A DNA stretch of 64,000 nucleotides from Rhodospirillales bacterium (GCA_014859895.1 JACZKS010000157.1:20685-84684), one strand, 5' to 3'; counted from the stretch's first letter, positions 30,102 through 39,743 are shown. The notes: a model not told the origin generated them from the letters alone. Numbers and translations: made by a program.

Positions 30102-31490
30102 TCAGATCCGCACGATCTTGCCGGGGTTCATGATATTGGCGGGATCGAGCGCCATTTTCACCATCCGCATGACGCTGACCGCTTCGCCGTGTTCGTGCAC
30201 CAGGAAGTCCATCTTGCCGTGGCCGACGCCGTGCTCGCCGGTACAGGTTCCGTCCATGGCCAGCGCGCGCATGACCAGGCGGTCGCTCAGCCGCTTGGCC
30301 TCTGCCATGTCCTTGGGATCGTCGGGATCGACCAGCATGATCAGATGGAAATTGCCGTCCCCGACATGGCCGACGATGGGGGCCAGGAGGAAGCTGGCCT
30401 CTATATCCTTCTTGGTCTCGAGAATGCATTCGGCCAGCCGGGAAATCGGTACGCAGACGTCGGTGGTGACGCCCCGGCATCCCGGCCGCAGGGCCAATGC
30501 CGCGTAAAACGCCTCGTGGCGGGCCCGCCACAGGCGGCTACGCTCCTCCGGCAGAACCGACCATTGGAAATCGGCCCCGCCGAAATCGGCGGCAATCTGC
30601 TGAACCGCCCCGGTCTGCTCGGCCACCCCGGCCTCGCTGCCATGGAATTCGAGAAAGAGCGTAGGCTGGACGGGGTAGTCCAGCTTGGAGTGGCGATTGA
30701 CGGCATCCATCTGCACCTCGTCCAGAAGCTCGATGCGCGCCACCGGTATTCCCGACTGAATGGTCAGGATGACCGCCCCCACCGCCGATTCCAGATCGGG
30801 GAAGGAAACGACGGCGGCGGCGGTCGCCTCGGGGATGCCGAACAGGCGCAGCGTGATCTCGGTGATCACGCCCAGCGTTCCTTCGGAACCGACGAACAGA
30901 TGCGTGAGGTCGTACCCGGCCGACGATTTGCGGGCCCGCCGGCTGGTGCGAATGACCCGCCCGTCGGCCAGAACCACGGTCATGCCGAGCACGCAGTCCG
31001 CCATGGTGCCATAACGCACCGCGTTGGTTCCCGATGCGCGCGTCGCTGTCATGCCGCCCAGGGAAGCGTCCGCCCCCGGATCGACCGGAAAGAACAGCCC
31101 GGTGTCGCGCAGGTGGGCATTCAACTGGTTGCGGGTGACGCCGGCCTGCACCGTCACGTCCATGTCCTCGGCATTGACGGCAAGGATATCCTTCATGTTG
31201 CTGGTGTCGATGGTGACGCCGCCGTGCAGCGCCGCGATGTGACCCTCCAGCGCGGTGCCGGTACCGAAAGGAATGACCGGCACACGGCGTGCCGCACAGG
31301 CCCTGACGATGGCCGCCACCTCGTCGGTCGATCGCGGAAAAGCGACCGCGTCCGGGGCATGGCAAGGGTGATAGGATTCATCGCGGCCGTGCTGCTCGCG
31401 GACAGCCATCACCGTGGAGAACCGCTCGCCCAGAATTTCCCGAAGCTCCGCGACCAAGCCCTGATCGGCCCGCGCCGGCTGCGCCGCCAT
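30102..31490 (-). CDS. dld: FAD-linked D-lactate dehydrogenase (DLD/LDHD type)
   Basis: This 462-residue protein has the PCMH FAD-binding domain (IPFGTGTALEGHIAALHGGV, GLFFPVDPGADASLGGMTAT, LFVGSEGTLGVITEITLRLF) and the C-terminal oxidase domain (PVARIELLDEVQMDAVNRHS, PIVGHVGDGNFHLIMLVDPD, GTCTGEHGVGHGKMDFLV, ANIMNPGKIV). It closely follows mitochondrial LDHD, so it probably oxidises D-lactate or related D-2-hydroxyacids and passes electrons to the respiratory chain. GlcD is a relative, but the sequence is nearer LDHD. The ATG at 31490 has GGGGAGG six bases upstream. It stands apart from glcF-glcE by 4 kb. Confidence 0.93.
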   Translation of the reverse strand: MAAQPARADQGLVAELREILGERFSTVMAVREQHGRDESYHPCHAPDAVAFPRSTDEVAAIVRACAARRVPVIPFGTGTALEGHIAALHGGVTIDTSNMKDILAVNAEDMDVTVQAGVTRNQLNAHLRDTGLFFPVDPGADASLGGMTATRASGTNAVRYGTMADCVLGMTVVLADGRVIRTSRRARKSSAGYDLTHLFVGSEGTLGVITEITLRLFGIPEATAAAVVSFPDLESAVGAVILTIQSGIPVARIELLDEVQMDAVNRHSKLDYPVQPTLFLEFHGSEAGVAEQTGAVQQIAADFGGADFQWSVLPEERSRLWRARHEAFYAALALRPGCRGVTTDVCVPISRLAECILETKKDIEASFLLAPIVGHVGDGNFHLIMLVDPDDPKDMAEAKRLSDRLVMRALAMDGTCTGEHGVGHGKMDFLVHEHGEAVSVMRMVKMALDPANIMNPGKIVRI

Positions 31491-31584
31491 CTCCTGCCTC
31501 CCCATCCAAATTGCCTGGGCGGCACCCTACGCGACGCATTCCGACGCTTCAAGCGGCCTATCGCCGCCGGCAAAACTCTCGGCG

Positions 31585-32190
31585 TCAGATGGGCAAGCCT
31601 GCCGTTTTTTGGCGCACGGCCTCGACGTAAGCCCGGGCTCCCGGCAATCGAGGATGGATGCGAAGCGCGGCCTCGAAGGCGCGCAGCGCCGGCCGTTCCT
31701 TGCCGAGCGCGTCATAAATCAGCCCGAGGCCAGACAGCGCCCCAAAGTGGCGCGGCTCCAGGGCCAACGTGCGCTGGATATCGGCGACCGAAGCCGCAAA
31801 GTTGCCCATCATGTAGTGAACGGTCGCCCTTTTGTTCCAGGCTTCCGCGAAATCCGGACGGCGGGTCACCAGCTTGTCGAAGACGGCCAGGGCCGATCCC
31901 GGATCTCCCGCCTCAATCGCCGCGCTCCCCAACTGCATCAGGCTGTCGGCCTCGGCATCGCCGGAATGCATCCAGGCGACCCAGATGGCGCCCTCGACGT
32001 TTTGGGCCTCGGCAGCCGTCTTCGCCTTTTTCAGGAGATCGAACAGAGCGTCCAGGCTGCCGTCGCGGGCCTGCGCCGCCGGAATGCCGAACGGAGCCGC
32101 CAGCACCAGAACGGCTACTACCAGGGTACGCAAGCCACGCATGAAATGACACATGGGCACCGTCGCCCGCCTTGCCAAGGGAGACATCAT
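31585..32190 (-). CDS. Exported tetratricopeptide-repeat protein
   Basis: This protein of about 201 residues begins with a basic stretch and a hydrophobic export signal (MRGLRTLVVAVLVLAAPFGI, then PAAQA), followed by three to four TPR units: ADSLMQLGSAAIEAGDPGSA, AEAWNKRATVHYMMGNFAAS and HFGALSGLGLIYDALGKERP. It is likely periplasmic, holding or organising partner proteins. The start is uncertain: ATGs at 32190, 32187, 32154 and 32142 are in frame; I use 32190 because GGGGGTT precedes it. It is divergent from the HAD phosphatase gene. Confidence 0.8.
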   Translation of the reverse strand: MMSPLARRATVPMCHFMRGLRTLVVAVLVLAAPFGIPAAQARDGSLDALFDLLKKAKTAAEAQNVEGAIWVAWMHSGDAEADSLMQLGSAAIEAGDPGSALAVFDKLVTRRPDFAEAWNKRATVHYMMGNFAASVADIQRTLALEPRHFGALSGLGLIYDALGKERPALRAFEAALRIHPRLPGARAYVEAVRQKTAGLPI

Positions 32191-32309
32191 CGCGAACCCC
32201 CAGTGGAAGTTTCGGTCAAGGAAACCGGAACCGTCGATATCGATGTTTGTTCCGGCACCGGCCGCGGATGTAGACTCCGGCGGCACCGCCAACCGGCAAG
32301 GAGCACACG

Positions 32310-32984
32310 ATGCGTATCGAGCCCGTCTTCCTGTTCGATCTCGACGGCACCCTCGTGGACAGCGTCTATCAGCACGTCTTGGCCTGGAAGGAGGCCCTGG
32401 ATGCCGAGGGCATCGAGCTTTCGGTGTGGCGCATCCATCGCAAGATCGGCATGAGCGGCGGGTTGTTCACCAACCAGCTGCTGCGCGAGACCGGCATGGA
32501 AATCAGCGTGGAGCGGGTCGAGCGATTGCGCCAACTGCACGCCGCCGCCTATCGTAAGCAGGCGGCCAGCGTGCGGCCCCTTCCCGGCGCCCGCGAACTG
32601 CTGGCGTGGCTGACCGACGCCTCCATCCCGTGGGCGATCGCCACCAGCGGGCGCATGGAAACGGCGGCGGTAAACCTGGCCGCGCTGGGCATCGACGCCA
32701 ACCGCACCCCCGTCGTTACCCGCGACCAGGTGAAGTACGCCAAACCCGATCCGGATCTTTTCGTCGCCGCCGCCGAACGGCTGGGGGTCCCGATCGGCAC
32801 CGCCGTGGTGGTCGGCGACAGCATCTGGGACATGCTGGCGGCGGCACGCTGCAAGGCGCTGGGGGTAGGCCTGCTGAGCGGCGGTTACGGCCCCGACGAA
32901 TTGAAACAGTCTGGCGCCTTCCGCGTTTATGAGGACCCTGCCGATATGCTGCGCCACATTGACGAGGTCGGCGGCCGACGCTAG
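32310..32984 (+). CDS. HAD-IA phosphatase, phosphoglycolate-phosphatase-like
   Basis: This 224-residue HAD enzyme has motif I FLFDLDGTLVDS (Asp10 and Asp12), a helical cap (HRKIGMSGGLFTNQLLRETG), motif II IATSGRMETAA, motif III KYAKPDPDLF and motif IV VVGDSIWDMLAA. It dephosphorylates a small phosphate ester in the cytosol; the substrate is undetermined, with phosphoglycolate or a sugar phosphate possible. The ATG at 32310 has AAGGAGCACACG upstream. Its 3' end is 11 bp from the end of the convergent msrAB. Confidence 0.9.
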   Translation: MRIEPVFLFDLDGTLVDSVYQHVLAWKEALDAEGIELSVWRIHRKIGMSGGLFTNQLLRETGMEISVERVERLRQLHAAAYRKQAASVRPLPGARELLAWLTDASIPWAIATSGRMETAAVNLAALGIDANRTPVVTRDQVKYAKPDPDLFVAAAERLGVPIGTAVVVGDSIWDMLAAARCKALGVGLLSGGYGPDELKQSGAFRVYEDPADMLRHIDEVGGRR

Positions 32985-32994
32985 CGCGTCCCCG

Positions 32995-34119
32995 TCACTT
33001 CGTGCTTTCGCTGACTTGGTTCTCGAAGCGGTCGGCGTACCGGCCGTATCCCTCCTGCGCCAACTGTTCGGCCGGAACGAAGCGCAGCGCCGCCGAGTTC
33101 ATGCAGTAGCGCAGCCCCGTCGGTTTCGGGCCGTCGTTGAAAACGTGGCCGAGATGGGAATCGCCGATGCGGCTGCGCACCTCGGTGCGCCGTCCGAACA
33201 GCGAGATGTCGGCCTTCTCGATCACCGCGCCGGCCTCGATGGGCTTGGTAAAGCTCGGCCAGCCCGTGCCGGAGTCGTACTTGTCGGCCGAGGAAAACAG
33301 CGGCTCGCCGGTCACTACGTCGACATAGATGCCGAGGCGCTTTTCGTTCCAGTAGGCATTGTTGAAGGCCGGCTCGGTGCCGTCCTCCTGGGTGATGCGG
33401 TATTGCTGGGTCGTGAGAGTCCTCTTAATCTCGGCGTTCGACGGGCGGACGTAAGCGGCGCCGGCCGGTCGGTAATTGGAATAGTCCACCTTCAGATCTT
33501 CGCCCCAGGCCTTTTCGACAAACTGGTAGCGGCCGGAGTTGAAGGTGTAGACCTGATAGCGGATCGGGTTCTTCTTGTAGTAGTCCTGGTGATAGCCCTC
33601 GGCCACATAGAACCTCTCCAGGGGCACGATCTCGACCTTGATCGGCGCCTCGAAGCGGCCGGACTTAGCCAGTTCGTCGCGGCTTTTCTCGGCCGCCGCC
33701 TTCTGCTCGGCGTCATGATAAAAGATGCCTGGGCGATACTGGTTGCCCCGGTCGACGAACTGTCCGTCGCCGTCGGTGGGATCCATCATGCGCCAGAAAC
33801 CCTGCAGCAGACCGTCATAGGTGATCACCGCCGGGTCGTAGTGAACCTGGACCGCTTCGGTATGGCCGGTGCCGCCGGCCGAAACCTGTTCGTAGGAGGG
33901 ATTTTCGACCTTGCCGCCGGTATAGCCGGACACCGCATCACGCACACCCGGCAGCTTCTCGAACCCCTGTTCGACGCACCAGAAACAGCCGCCGGCAAAA
34001 GTGGCGATGGCTTCGCCCGCCTTTTCACCTACTGACATGTCGGCGGCGGCCGGGATTGCGCCCGCGCCCAGGAAGGACAGAAGGACGGCGGAAATCTCCC
34101 GCTTTCCGATGGAAAACAT
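32995..34119 (-). CDS. msrAB: MsrAB, bifunctional exported methionine sulfoxide reductase
   Basis: This 374-residue fusion has an N-terminal signal ([28 protein letters not shown]), MsrA with the catalytic [16 protein letters not shown] at about residue 42 and [11 protein letters not shown], and MsrB with SGTGWPSF and the catalytic [11 protein letters not shown]. It reduces both sulfoxide diastereomers of methionine, here probably in the periplasm. The MsrB half lacks the CxxC zinc ligands found in zinc-type MsrB (the segment reads [20 protein letters not shown]). Start ATG 34119 has AAAGGTGACGC upstream. Confidence 0.95.
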   Translation of the reverse strand: MFSIGKREISAVLLSFLGAGAIPAAADMSVGEKAGEAIATFAGGCFWCVEQGFEKLPGVRDAVSGYTGGKVENPSYEQVSAGGTGHTEAVQVHYDPAVITYDGLLQGFWRMMDPTDGDGQFVDRGNQYRPGIFYHDAEQKAAAEKSRDELAKSGRFEAPIKVEIVPLERFYVAEGYHQDYYKKNPIRYQVYTFNSGRYQFVEKAWGEDLKVDYSNYRPAGAAYVRPSNAEIKRTLTTQQYRITQEDGTEPAFNNAYWNEKRLGIYVDVVTGEPLFSSADKYDSGTGWPSFTKPIEAGAVIEKADISLFGRRTEVRSRIGDSHLGHVFNDGPKPTGLRYCMNSAALRFVPAEQLAQEGYGRYADRFENQVSESTK

Positions 34120-34295
34120 GGCGTCACCTTTCTTTGTCGTGAAGCGGATCGACTGTGCCCATGAATATGGGGCGCCCAGATGAAGGATCGACGCCCCGCG
34201 CGGTCACGATTGCGTTAGCCGGCCGTGTGCGGGCCGGGAAAGGTAGACGCCACCTTGTGTAGGCGGCTTTGCGCTGAAGCCGAACTGCTTTCGGT

Positions 34296-35465
34296 TTATG
34301 GCATCCTGGTGATGCAGAACTGTTCGTCGTGCCCCAGAACCTCGGCCTTGGACATCTTGCCCGAGGCCACCGCCAGGATCTCCCGATAGATCTCCTCGCC
34401 CACCTCCTGGAGCGTGTTCTTGCCCAGGATCACCGTGCCGGCGTTGATGTCGATGTTCTCCTTCATCCGCTCGAAGGTTCGGGGATTGCCGGTGATCTTG
34501 ATCACCGGCACGCCGGGGAACCCGGACGGCGTCCCCCGGCCGGTCGGGAAACAGACGATCTGCGCGCCAGCGGCGGCGAGCCCCGTCGTCACCTCGCCGT
34601 CATGGCCCGGCCCGTCCAGCAGAAGCAGTCCCTTCTTGGTCGGCGCGTCGCCATAGGCGAAAACCTCGACGAACTTGGCGTTGCCCGACTTTTTCATGCT
34701 GCCCAGGGACTTTTCCACCACACTTGACAGGCCGCCGTCGTAGTTGCCCGTCGAGATAAGGTTCTTGCGCCGGCTGTTGTGCGAAGTCTGGATCTGCCGC
34801 TTCAGGCGTTCCTCCATGGCGCCGATCACCCGCAGGATATCGGCAGCAACCTTCTCGTCCACCGCCCGCCTGGCGAGGATGTGCTCGGTGCCAAGAAGCT
34901 CGGTCAGTTCGCTCAAGACAGATGACCCGCCTTGGCCCACCAGCTTGTCGGAAGCCAGCCCGAGGGCGGGATTGGCCACCAGCCCGGACGTCGTATCCGA
35001 GCCGCCGCAGTTGAGCCCGATCATCAGTTCGCTGACGGGGATCTCTTCCCGCCTTTCCATCGAGGCCTTCTGCTGCATCTGGCGAGCCATTCGGGTGCCG
35101 ATCTCGATGGCTTTGATTGAATCCCCGGCGTCCTGGATGACCACCATCTCGAGCATCTTGCCGGTGGGGGCGATACCATCGAACAACTCCTTGGGCGTGA
35201 AGCGTTCACAGCCGAGCCCGGCCACCACCACGCCGGCGAAATTGGGATTGCGGCCGATGCCGATCAGGGTACGCGCCGTCACATCGAGGTCGTCCCCAAC
35301 CTGGCTGCAGCCCACGGGGTGGCTGAAATGGACGGTACCGGGAACATTCTGGGAAATGCGCTGGGCGACCTTGGCCGCACAGAAGACCGAGGGGATGATG
35401 GCGATCAAGTTGCGCACGCCGACCGCCCCGTTCTCCCGCCGAAAGCCTAGAAACGTATCGCCCAT
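34296..35465 (-). CDS. UxaA-family lyase, large subunit
   Basis: This 389-residue protein matches the C-terminal catalytic part of the altronate dehydratase/UxaA family: FLGFRRENGAVGVRNLIAII, HFSHPVGCSQVGDDLDVT, GLGCERFTPKELFD, LMIGLNCGGSDTTSGLVANP, PGHDGEVTTGLAAAGAQIVC and FPTGRGTPSGFPGVPVIKIT. Related two-subunit enzymes include sulfolactate sulfo-lyase SuyAB; hexarate dehydratases are also in the family, and the substrate cannot be chosen here. Cysteines in GCSQVG, GLGCER and LNCGG may hold an iron site. The ATG at 35465 overlaps the small-subunit stop by one base. Confidence 0.88.
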   Translation of the reverse strand: MGDTFLGFRRENGAVGVRNLIAIIPSVFCAAKVAQRISQNVPGTVHFSHPVGCSQVGDDLDVTARTLIGIGRNPNFAGVVVAGLGCERFTPKELFDGIAPTGKMLEMVVIQDAGDSIKAIEIGTRMARQMQQKASMERREEIPVSELMIGLNCGGSDTTSGLVANPALGLASDKLVGQGGSSVLSELTELLGTEHILARRAVDEKVAADILRVIGAMEERLKRQIQTSHNSRRKNLISTGNYDGGLSSVVEKSLGSMKKSGNAKFVEVFAYGDAPTKKGLLLLDGPGHDGEVTTGLAAAGAQIVCFPTGRGTPSGFPGVPVIKITGNPRTFERMKENIDINAGTVILGKNTLQEVGEEIYREILAVASGKMSKAEVLGHDEQFCITRMP

Positions 35466-35779
35466 CACTTCATTCCCTTGTCGCAGTACATGTTGTGCAC
35501 GTGAATCCAGCCGCCCTTCACCAAAGGCTCCTTCATGCGGCCAATCTCCTCGCCGTACTTGAAGACGCCCTGGTCCTTCTTGAGGTCGGCGAGGGCAAAT
35601 TTGTGCCCGAAGGAAATGTCCTCGGTGACCACCACCTCGTACTTCTTCCCACTGTCCTCGACCACGAGGCAGCTGTCGCCGGCGGCAAGATCCGTCAATG
35701 CGACGGCCACGTTATCCTTGGGGTCGAGGACAAGCGCATTCTTGCCTCCCGCCAGGTCGGCAAATTCATGTTCGATCAT
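35465..35779 (-). CDS. UxaA-family lyase, small (SAF-domain) subunit
   Basis: This 104-residue protein is the SAF domain that forms the N-terminal part of one-chain UxaA enzymes: LDPKDNVAVALTDLAAGDSC, EVVVTEDISFGHKFALADLK, YGEEIGRMKEPLVKGGWIHV and the terminal HNMYCDKGMK. HGHKF-type histidine here is GHKFAL, as in altronate and galactarate dehydratases. Its stop overlaps the large-subunit start, so the chains are made together. AAGGAACGTCC lies before the ATG. glcF ends 65 bp upstream. Confidence 0.87.
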   Translation of the reverse strand: MIEHEFADLAGGKNALVLDPKDNVAVALTDLAAGDSCLVVEDSGKKYEVVVTEDISFGHKFALADLKKDQGVFKYGEEIGRMKEPLVKGGWIHVHNMYCDKGMK

Positions 35780-35844
35780 CGGACGTTCCTTGACTGGCGA
35801 AAACAGGGCCCGGGGGCCCAAACATTCGTATTCATTCTTGGCCG

Positions 35845-37134
35845 CTAACGCCTCAGGGGCTTGGGCTCGGGGCCACCGGTCGCCCAGTCCAAGAGCTCGG
35901 CGGTATGGACCACCGGCAGGTCGGTGCCGCTGCTGATCTGCACCATGCAGCCAAGGTTGCCGGCCGCCACCATGTCGGCGCCCAGGGCCTCGATGTTGGC
36001 CGCCTTGCGGTCGCGCAACTGGGTCGCCAGTTCCGGCTGCAACAGGTTGTAGGTACCGGCCGAGCCGCAGCACAGGTGGCTTTCAGCGGCCTCGCGAATC
36101 TCGAATCCGGCGTCCTTCAGAAGCTGCTTGGGAGCTTCCCTCACCTGCTGGCCGTGCTGCAGCGAGCAGGCCGCGTGATAGGCCACCACCGGCCGCCGGG
36201 CGGCGGGCTTGACCTTGAGCGCGATGCCGGCCATCAGCTCGGTGATGTCCTTGGTCATGGCGCCAATCCGGGCCGCCGCGTGGGCGAGATCCGGGTCGTC
36301 GCGCAGCATGTGGCCATAGTCCTTGACCGTGGTGCCGCAGCCTGAGGTGTTGATGACGATGGCATCAAGGCCGTTTTCCTCCAACTCCCGCGTCCACGCG
36401 CGGACGTTGGCCCGAGCCTTGGTCTTGGCCTCTTCCTCGCGGCCCATGTGATGAACCAGCGCCCCGCAGCAGCCCGAGCCGGCGGCGATGACCACTTCGC
36501 AGCCGTGGCGGGTCAGAAGGCGGATGGTCGCTTCGTTGATGTCGGGGCGCAGCACCGGCTGGGCGCAGCCGTTGAGCAAAGCGACCCGCATGCGGCGCGG
36601 CCCCTCGGCGGGGAAGACCTGTGGCTTATCCACGGCCGAGGCCCTGGGGATGACCTTGGGCGCCATGCCGACCATGCCCTTGAGGCGGCCGGGCAGCAGC
36701 CCCTTGAAGGGCCTGGCCAGCCAGGCGCCATAGAGCGACAGGCGGAACAGCCGCGGATTGGGCAGCACGAGGGCAAGGATTTCCCTGAGCAAGCGGTCGG
36801 CCAGCGGCCGCTTGTACGTCTGCTCGATGCGGGCCCGTCCCTCGTCGACCAGGTGCATGTAATGGACGCCCGATGGGCAGGTGGTCATGCATGACAGGCA
36901 GGTCAGGCAGCGGTCGATATGCTTGACCACGGTGACCGAAGCCGGCTTGCCCTTCTCCAGCATATCCTTCAGCAGGTAGATGCGGCCGCGCGGGCTGTCG
37001 CGCTCGTCGCCCAGCAGCACGTAGGTCGGGCAGGTCGCCGTGCAGAAGCCGCAGTGCACGCAGCTGCGGAAGATGTCGTTGGCTTCCTTGATGCGTGGAT
37101 CGGCAAGCTGAGCCAGGGAGAATTCGGTTTTCAT
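35845..37134 (-). CDS. glcF: GlcF, iron-sulfur subunit of glycolate oxidase
   Basis: This 429-residue protein carries two N-terminal 4Fe-4S ferredoxin motifs, CVHCGFCTATCP at about residue 25 and CLTCLSCMTTCPSGVHY at about residue 75, and the two CCG-domain cysteine clusters (GSGCCGALVHHMG; SHLCCGSAGTYNLLQPE). It passes electrons from the flavin subunits to the quinone pool. Start ATG 37134 has AGAGGCG upstream and lies 11 bp after the glcE stop. Together with GlcE it needs a GlcD-like flavin subunit; none is adjacent. Confidence 0.94.
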   Translation of the reverse strand: MKTEFSLAQLADPRIKEANDIFRSCVHCGFCTATCPTYVLLGDERDSPRGRIYLLKDMLEKGKPASVTVVKHIDRCLTCLSCMTTCPSGVHYMHLVDEGRARIEQTYKRPLADRLLREILALVLPNPRLFRLSLYGAWLARPFKGLLPGRLKGMVGMAPKVIPRASAVDKPQVFPAEGPRRMRVALLNGCAQPVLRPDINEATIRLLTRHGCEVVIAAGSGCCGALVHHMGREEEAKTKARANVRAWTRELEENGLDAIVINTSGCGTTVKDYGHMLRDDPDLAHAAARIGAMTKDITELMAGIALKVKPAARRPVVAYHAACSLQHGQQVREAPKQLLKDAGFEIREAAESHLCCGSAGTYNLLQPELATQLRDRKAANIEALGADMVAAGNLGCMVQISSGTDLPVVHTAELLDWATGGPEPKPLRR

Positions 37135-37145
37135 CGCCTCTTGCC

Positions 37146-38360
37146 TCAGACGCCGGCGTACATGCGGCCGGGGTTGAGTACGCGTTCCGGATCGAAGCTT
37201 TGCTTGACCCTGGCCGTCAAGTCGGCCAGCGGCCCCGGTTGCGGCTGGAAGACCGGCACGATGCGGCGGACTTCGGCAGCCGCCCTGACAAGGGTGGCAT
37301 GACCGTCGATGCCGGCGAGCGCGCCGCGTACCGCCGCATGTGCCGCGTCCGGCCTTGGCGGCAGGGCCAGCCATACCAGGCCGCCACCCCAATCGAGATA
37401 GGCGCGGCCCGGACAGGTGGCGAGGATTTTCTCGACCACCGCAGCGCCTTGGAACGGCGGCACCGAAAGGCGCCAGACCTGGGCGTCCCCGCCCGCGAAG
37501 AAGCGGACGTCGCGGATTTCCCGCCACAGCGCCTCGGAGTCGGCGGCACCTAGGTCGCCGATGGTGCCGAATTCGCCCAGCAGGTCGATGAGCGCCCGGC
37601 AGCGGTAATCGACCGACGGCCCGAACCCCTCGATCCTGAGTGCCGTCACCCCGCGACCGGCCCCGGCGACGGTCGCCACCGTCGAAAGGGAAGCGACGTC
37701 GGCCGGCAGATAAGCGACACCCGACACATCGTTGGGGCTCTGCAGGGCCAAAGTCATCGCCCGTACTGCCGCCTGCGGGTCGGCACCGAGGAGGAGAACG
37801 GTGCGCACCGTCTCGGCCGCCGGCAGCACCTTGAAGGTCACCTCGGTCAGCACGGCGAGCGTGCCGAACGAGCCGCACATCAGCTTGCTCAGGTCGAAGC
37901 CGGTGACGTTCTTGAACATGCGCCCGCCCGACTTGAACGGTTCGCCGCGTCCGCTCACCGCCTGAAAGCCGAGCACGTGGTCGCGCGTCGCGCCCGCCCT
38001 GATGCGGCGCGGGCCTGCCAGGTTGCAGGCGACGGCACCGCCGATGGTGCCGCCGGAGGTCGCGAACAGCGGGCCGAAATCGGCCGGTTCGAACAGCAGT
38101 TGCTGACGGTTCGGTGCCAGGGCCGCTTCGATGTCGGCCATCGGCGTTCCCGGCCGGGCGCTCATCACCAGTTCATTGGGTTCGTAATCGATAATACCGG
38201 CCAGGCCGGAGAGGTCGAGCGCGTGCGCCGTCTCGACGGGGCGACCATACGCCCGTTTGCTGCCGCCGCCGAGAATTTCGAGCGGCGTCTTGCCGGCGAT
38301 CGCCCAGCGGAGCGTTTCCTCGATCTCACCGGGCGTGCGGGGCTTGAAGGTCTCGGTCAT
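37146..38360 (-). CDS. glcE: GlcE, FAD-binding subunit of glycolate oxidase
   Basis: This 404-residue protein has the PCMH FAD fold with family sequence FKPRTPGEIEETLRWAIAGK, LEILGGGSKRAYGRP, ATSGGTIGGAVACNLAGPRR, GRMFKNVTGFDLSKLMCGSF, GTLAVLTEVTFKVLP and a C-terminal FDPERVLNPGRMYAGV. GlcE is the second flavin-type subunit of glycolate oxidase (GlcDEF), which converts glycolate to glyoxylate at the membrane. It is the first gene of glcE-glcF in this window; no glcD lies upstream, where rpmJ is found. Confidence 0.94.
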   Translation of the reverse strand: MTETFKPRTPGEIEETLRWAIAGKTPLEILGGGSKRAYGRPVETAHALDLSGLAGIIDYEPNELVMSARPGTPMADIEAALAPNRQQLLFEPADFGPLFATSGGTIGGAVACNLAGPRRIRAGATRDHVLGFQAVSGRGEPFKSGGRMFKNVTGFDLSKLMCGSFGTLAVLTEVTFKVLPAAETVRTVLLLGADPQAAVRAMTLALQSPNDVSGVAYLPADVASLSTVATVAGAGRGVTALRIEGFGPSVDYRCRALIDLLGEFGTIGDLGAADSEALWREIRDVRFFAGGDAQVWRLSVPPFQGAAVVEKILATCPGRAYLDWGGGLVWLALPPRPDAAHAAVRGALAGIDGHATLVRAAAEVRRIVPVFQPQPGPLADLTARVKQSFDPERVLNPGRMYAGV

Positions 38361-38460
38361 GGATGCGTCCTGATCCGGCCGTGCGGAAACGCGGGAGGTG
38401 GGCGCCCCGTCGGCCTTGTCGTTCTCTGTTGGCGAACCGCAGTGTAGGCGATCCGGGCGA

Positions 38461-38498
38461 TCCCGGAAAAGGAAAACCGCGCTCTATCGGCGCGGTTT
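38461..38498 (-). terminator. Intrinsic terminator downstream of rpmJ
   Basis: Read on the minus strand, stem AAACCGCG / CGCGGTTT (38474-38481 and 38491-38498, 9-nt loop) is followed by TTCCTTTTCCGGG. It lies about 40 bp after the rpmJ stop. Confidence 0.85.
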
Positions 38499-38536
38499 CA
38501 ACCTTCGGCCCCTACGGACCGGAACGATCGGACGGC

Positions 38537-38662
38537 TCAGCCCTGGCGCGCCTTGAACCGCGGCTGGGTCTTGTTGATCACGAAAACGCGACCCTTGCGC
38601 CGGACAATCTTGCAGTTCTTGTCGCGGGTCTTGGCGGCCCGAAGGGAATTCTTGACTTTCAT
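38537..38662 (-). CDS. rpmJ: Ribosomal protein L36 (bL36), zinc-free type
   Basis: This 41-residue protein, [20 protein letters not shown] then [21 protein letters not shown], matches the YkgO-like (C-) form of L36 in length and sequence. The zinc ligands of the standard form (CxxC, then C and H) are missing; only Cys17 remains, and the second usual cysteine of this subgroup is Asn. It is a 50S subunit protein. Its ATG at 38662 lies within an upstream in-frame reading that has no similarity. A terminator follows. Confidence 0.95.
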   Translation of the reverse strand: MKVKNSLRAAKTRDKNCKIVRRKGRVFVINKTQPRFKARQG

Positions 38663-38780
38663 GGCACAAAATCCTCGGCAACGGGCCGCAATAAATCCTG
38701 CCGGTCGCGACCGCGGGCGGAAAATACGGACTCGGCCGCCGCTTGTCAACGCCGCATGACCGAAAAGAGGCCCCGGCGGC

Positions 38781-39743
38781 TCAGGCCCGTAACATGGCCT
38801 CGATCAGTTCCTGCACCGCCAGGGCGTCCGCCGCCGTGGGCAGGACATGGGTCTTGCCGTCGGCGAAGGCGGCGACGTCATCGAGCAGACGGCGGAAATT
38901 GGCGGCCCGCAGGTCCTCGATGTCGGCCAGTTCCTTGACCCACTCGCCGCCATCGGAACTTTGCAGCCAGAACCAATCGTGCAGGCGGTGGCTCCGCTTG
39001 GTGCCCCACAGGGTGAATTCCACACGGTCCGGCCCGGCACCACCTGTCGAGCCGAAGACCGCCACCGGCACGCCGGCGCAGTCCAGCATCGCCTGCTGGT
39101 GGGTTTCCGAGAGAGTTGGGTCGGCCTGATAGCGGGGCCGGGCGGCAATCAACCGGGGCGATCCCAGGAACCGCCCGGCCAGGAAAACGAAATGCGACAG
39201 CACCTCGCGGCTGAAGCCACCCTGGGCACGGAAGCGCAGCCAGTCCGCGTCGGCCTGCCAGTCGCGCGGCCATTTCGAGAAATGAACCACGATGTCGCCG
39301 CCGGCGATGGCGCCCATGTCCCCCGAGTCGAGTCGCTGGCGGGTCAGTTCGACGGCATGCGAGGTGGACTGGATGAAGTTGACGATGCAGCGCGTGCCCC
39401 GCTGCGTCAATTCGGCGACCAGCGCACGGCTTTCGGCGACATCGATGCCCAGCGGCTTCTCGCAGAACACCGGCTTGCCGGCGGCCGCGGCAGCCAGTAC
39501 GTAGCCCTTGTGCCAGGCCGGCGGGCAGGCGACGTAGACGAGATCGGTATCCGAAGACGCGATGAGCGCCTCGGGGCCGGGGGCGACGGGGATATCGGGG
39601 AATTCATCGGCGACCTTGCGGCCGGCCGCGGGATCGGGGTCCCACACGCCTGAGAAGGCGAACCGCGGATGGGCCGCCATGTTGGCCAACATGCGCCGCC
39701 CCATGACCCCCAAACCGATAATGGCGACGCGATGACGTTGCAT
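38781..39743 (-). CDS. Gfo/Idh/MocA-family oxidoreductase
   Basis: This 320-residue protein has the N-terminal NAD(P)-binding fold ([20 protein letters not shown]) and the family's active-site run [20 protein letters not shown], where Lys of EKP is catalytic in relatives. The C-terminal substrate domain begins near [20 protein letters not shown]. It probably oxidises or reduces a sugar or sugar-acid, but the substrate is unknown. Start ATG 39743 follows GGGAGGAAGGG. It is divergent from the NIPSNAP-like gene. Confidence 0.9.
   Translation of the reverse strand: MQRHRVAIIGLGVMGRRMLANMAAHPRFAFSGVWDPDPAAGRKVADEFPDIPVAPGPEALIASSDTDLVYVACPPAWHKGYVLAAAAAGKPVFCEKPLGIDVAESRALVAELTQRGTRCIVNFIQSTSHAVELTRQRLDSGDMGAIAGGDIVVHFSKWPRDWQADADWLRFRAQGGFSREVLSHFVFLAGRFLGSPRLIAARPRYQADPTLSETHQQAMLDCAGVPVAVFGSTGGAGPDRVEFTLWGTKRSHRLHDWFWLQSSDGGEWVKELADIEDLRAANFRRLLDDVAAFADGKTHVLPTAADALAVQELIEAMLRA

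Noticed and set aside
30102..31490. Assignment of this FAD oxidase as GlcD
   Set aside because: Its sequence follows D-lactate dehydrogenase of the LDHD type throughout, and it is not adjacent to glcEF. A role as substitute for GlcD is only noted as possible.
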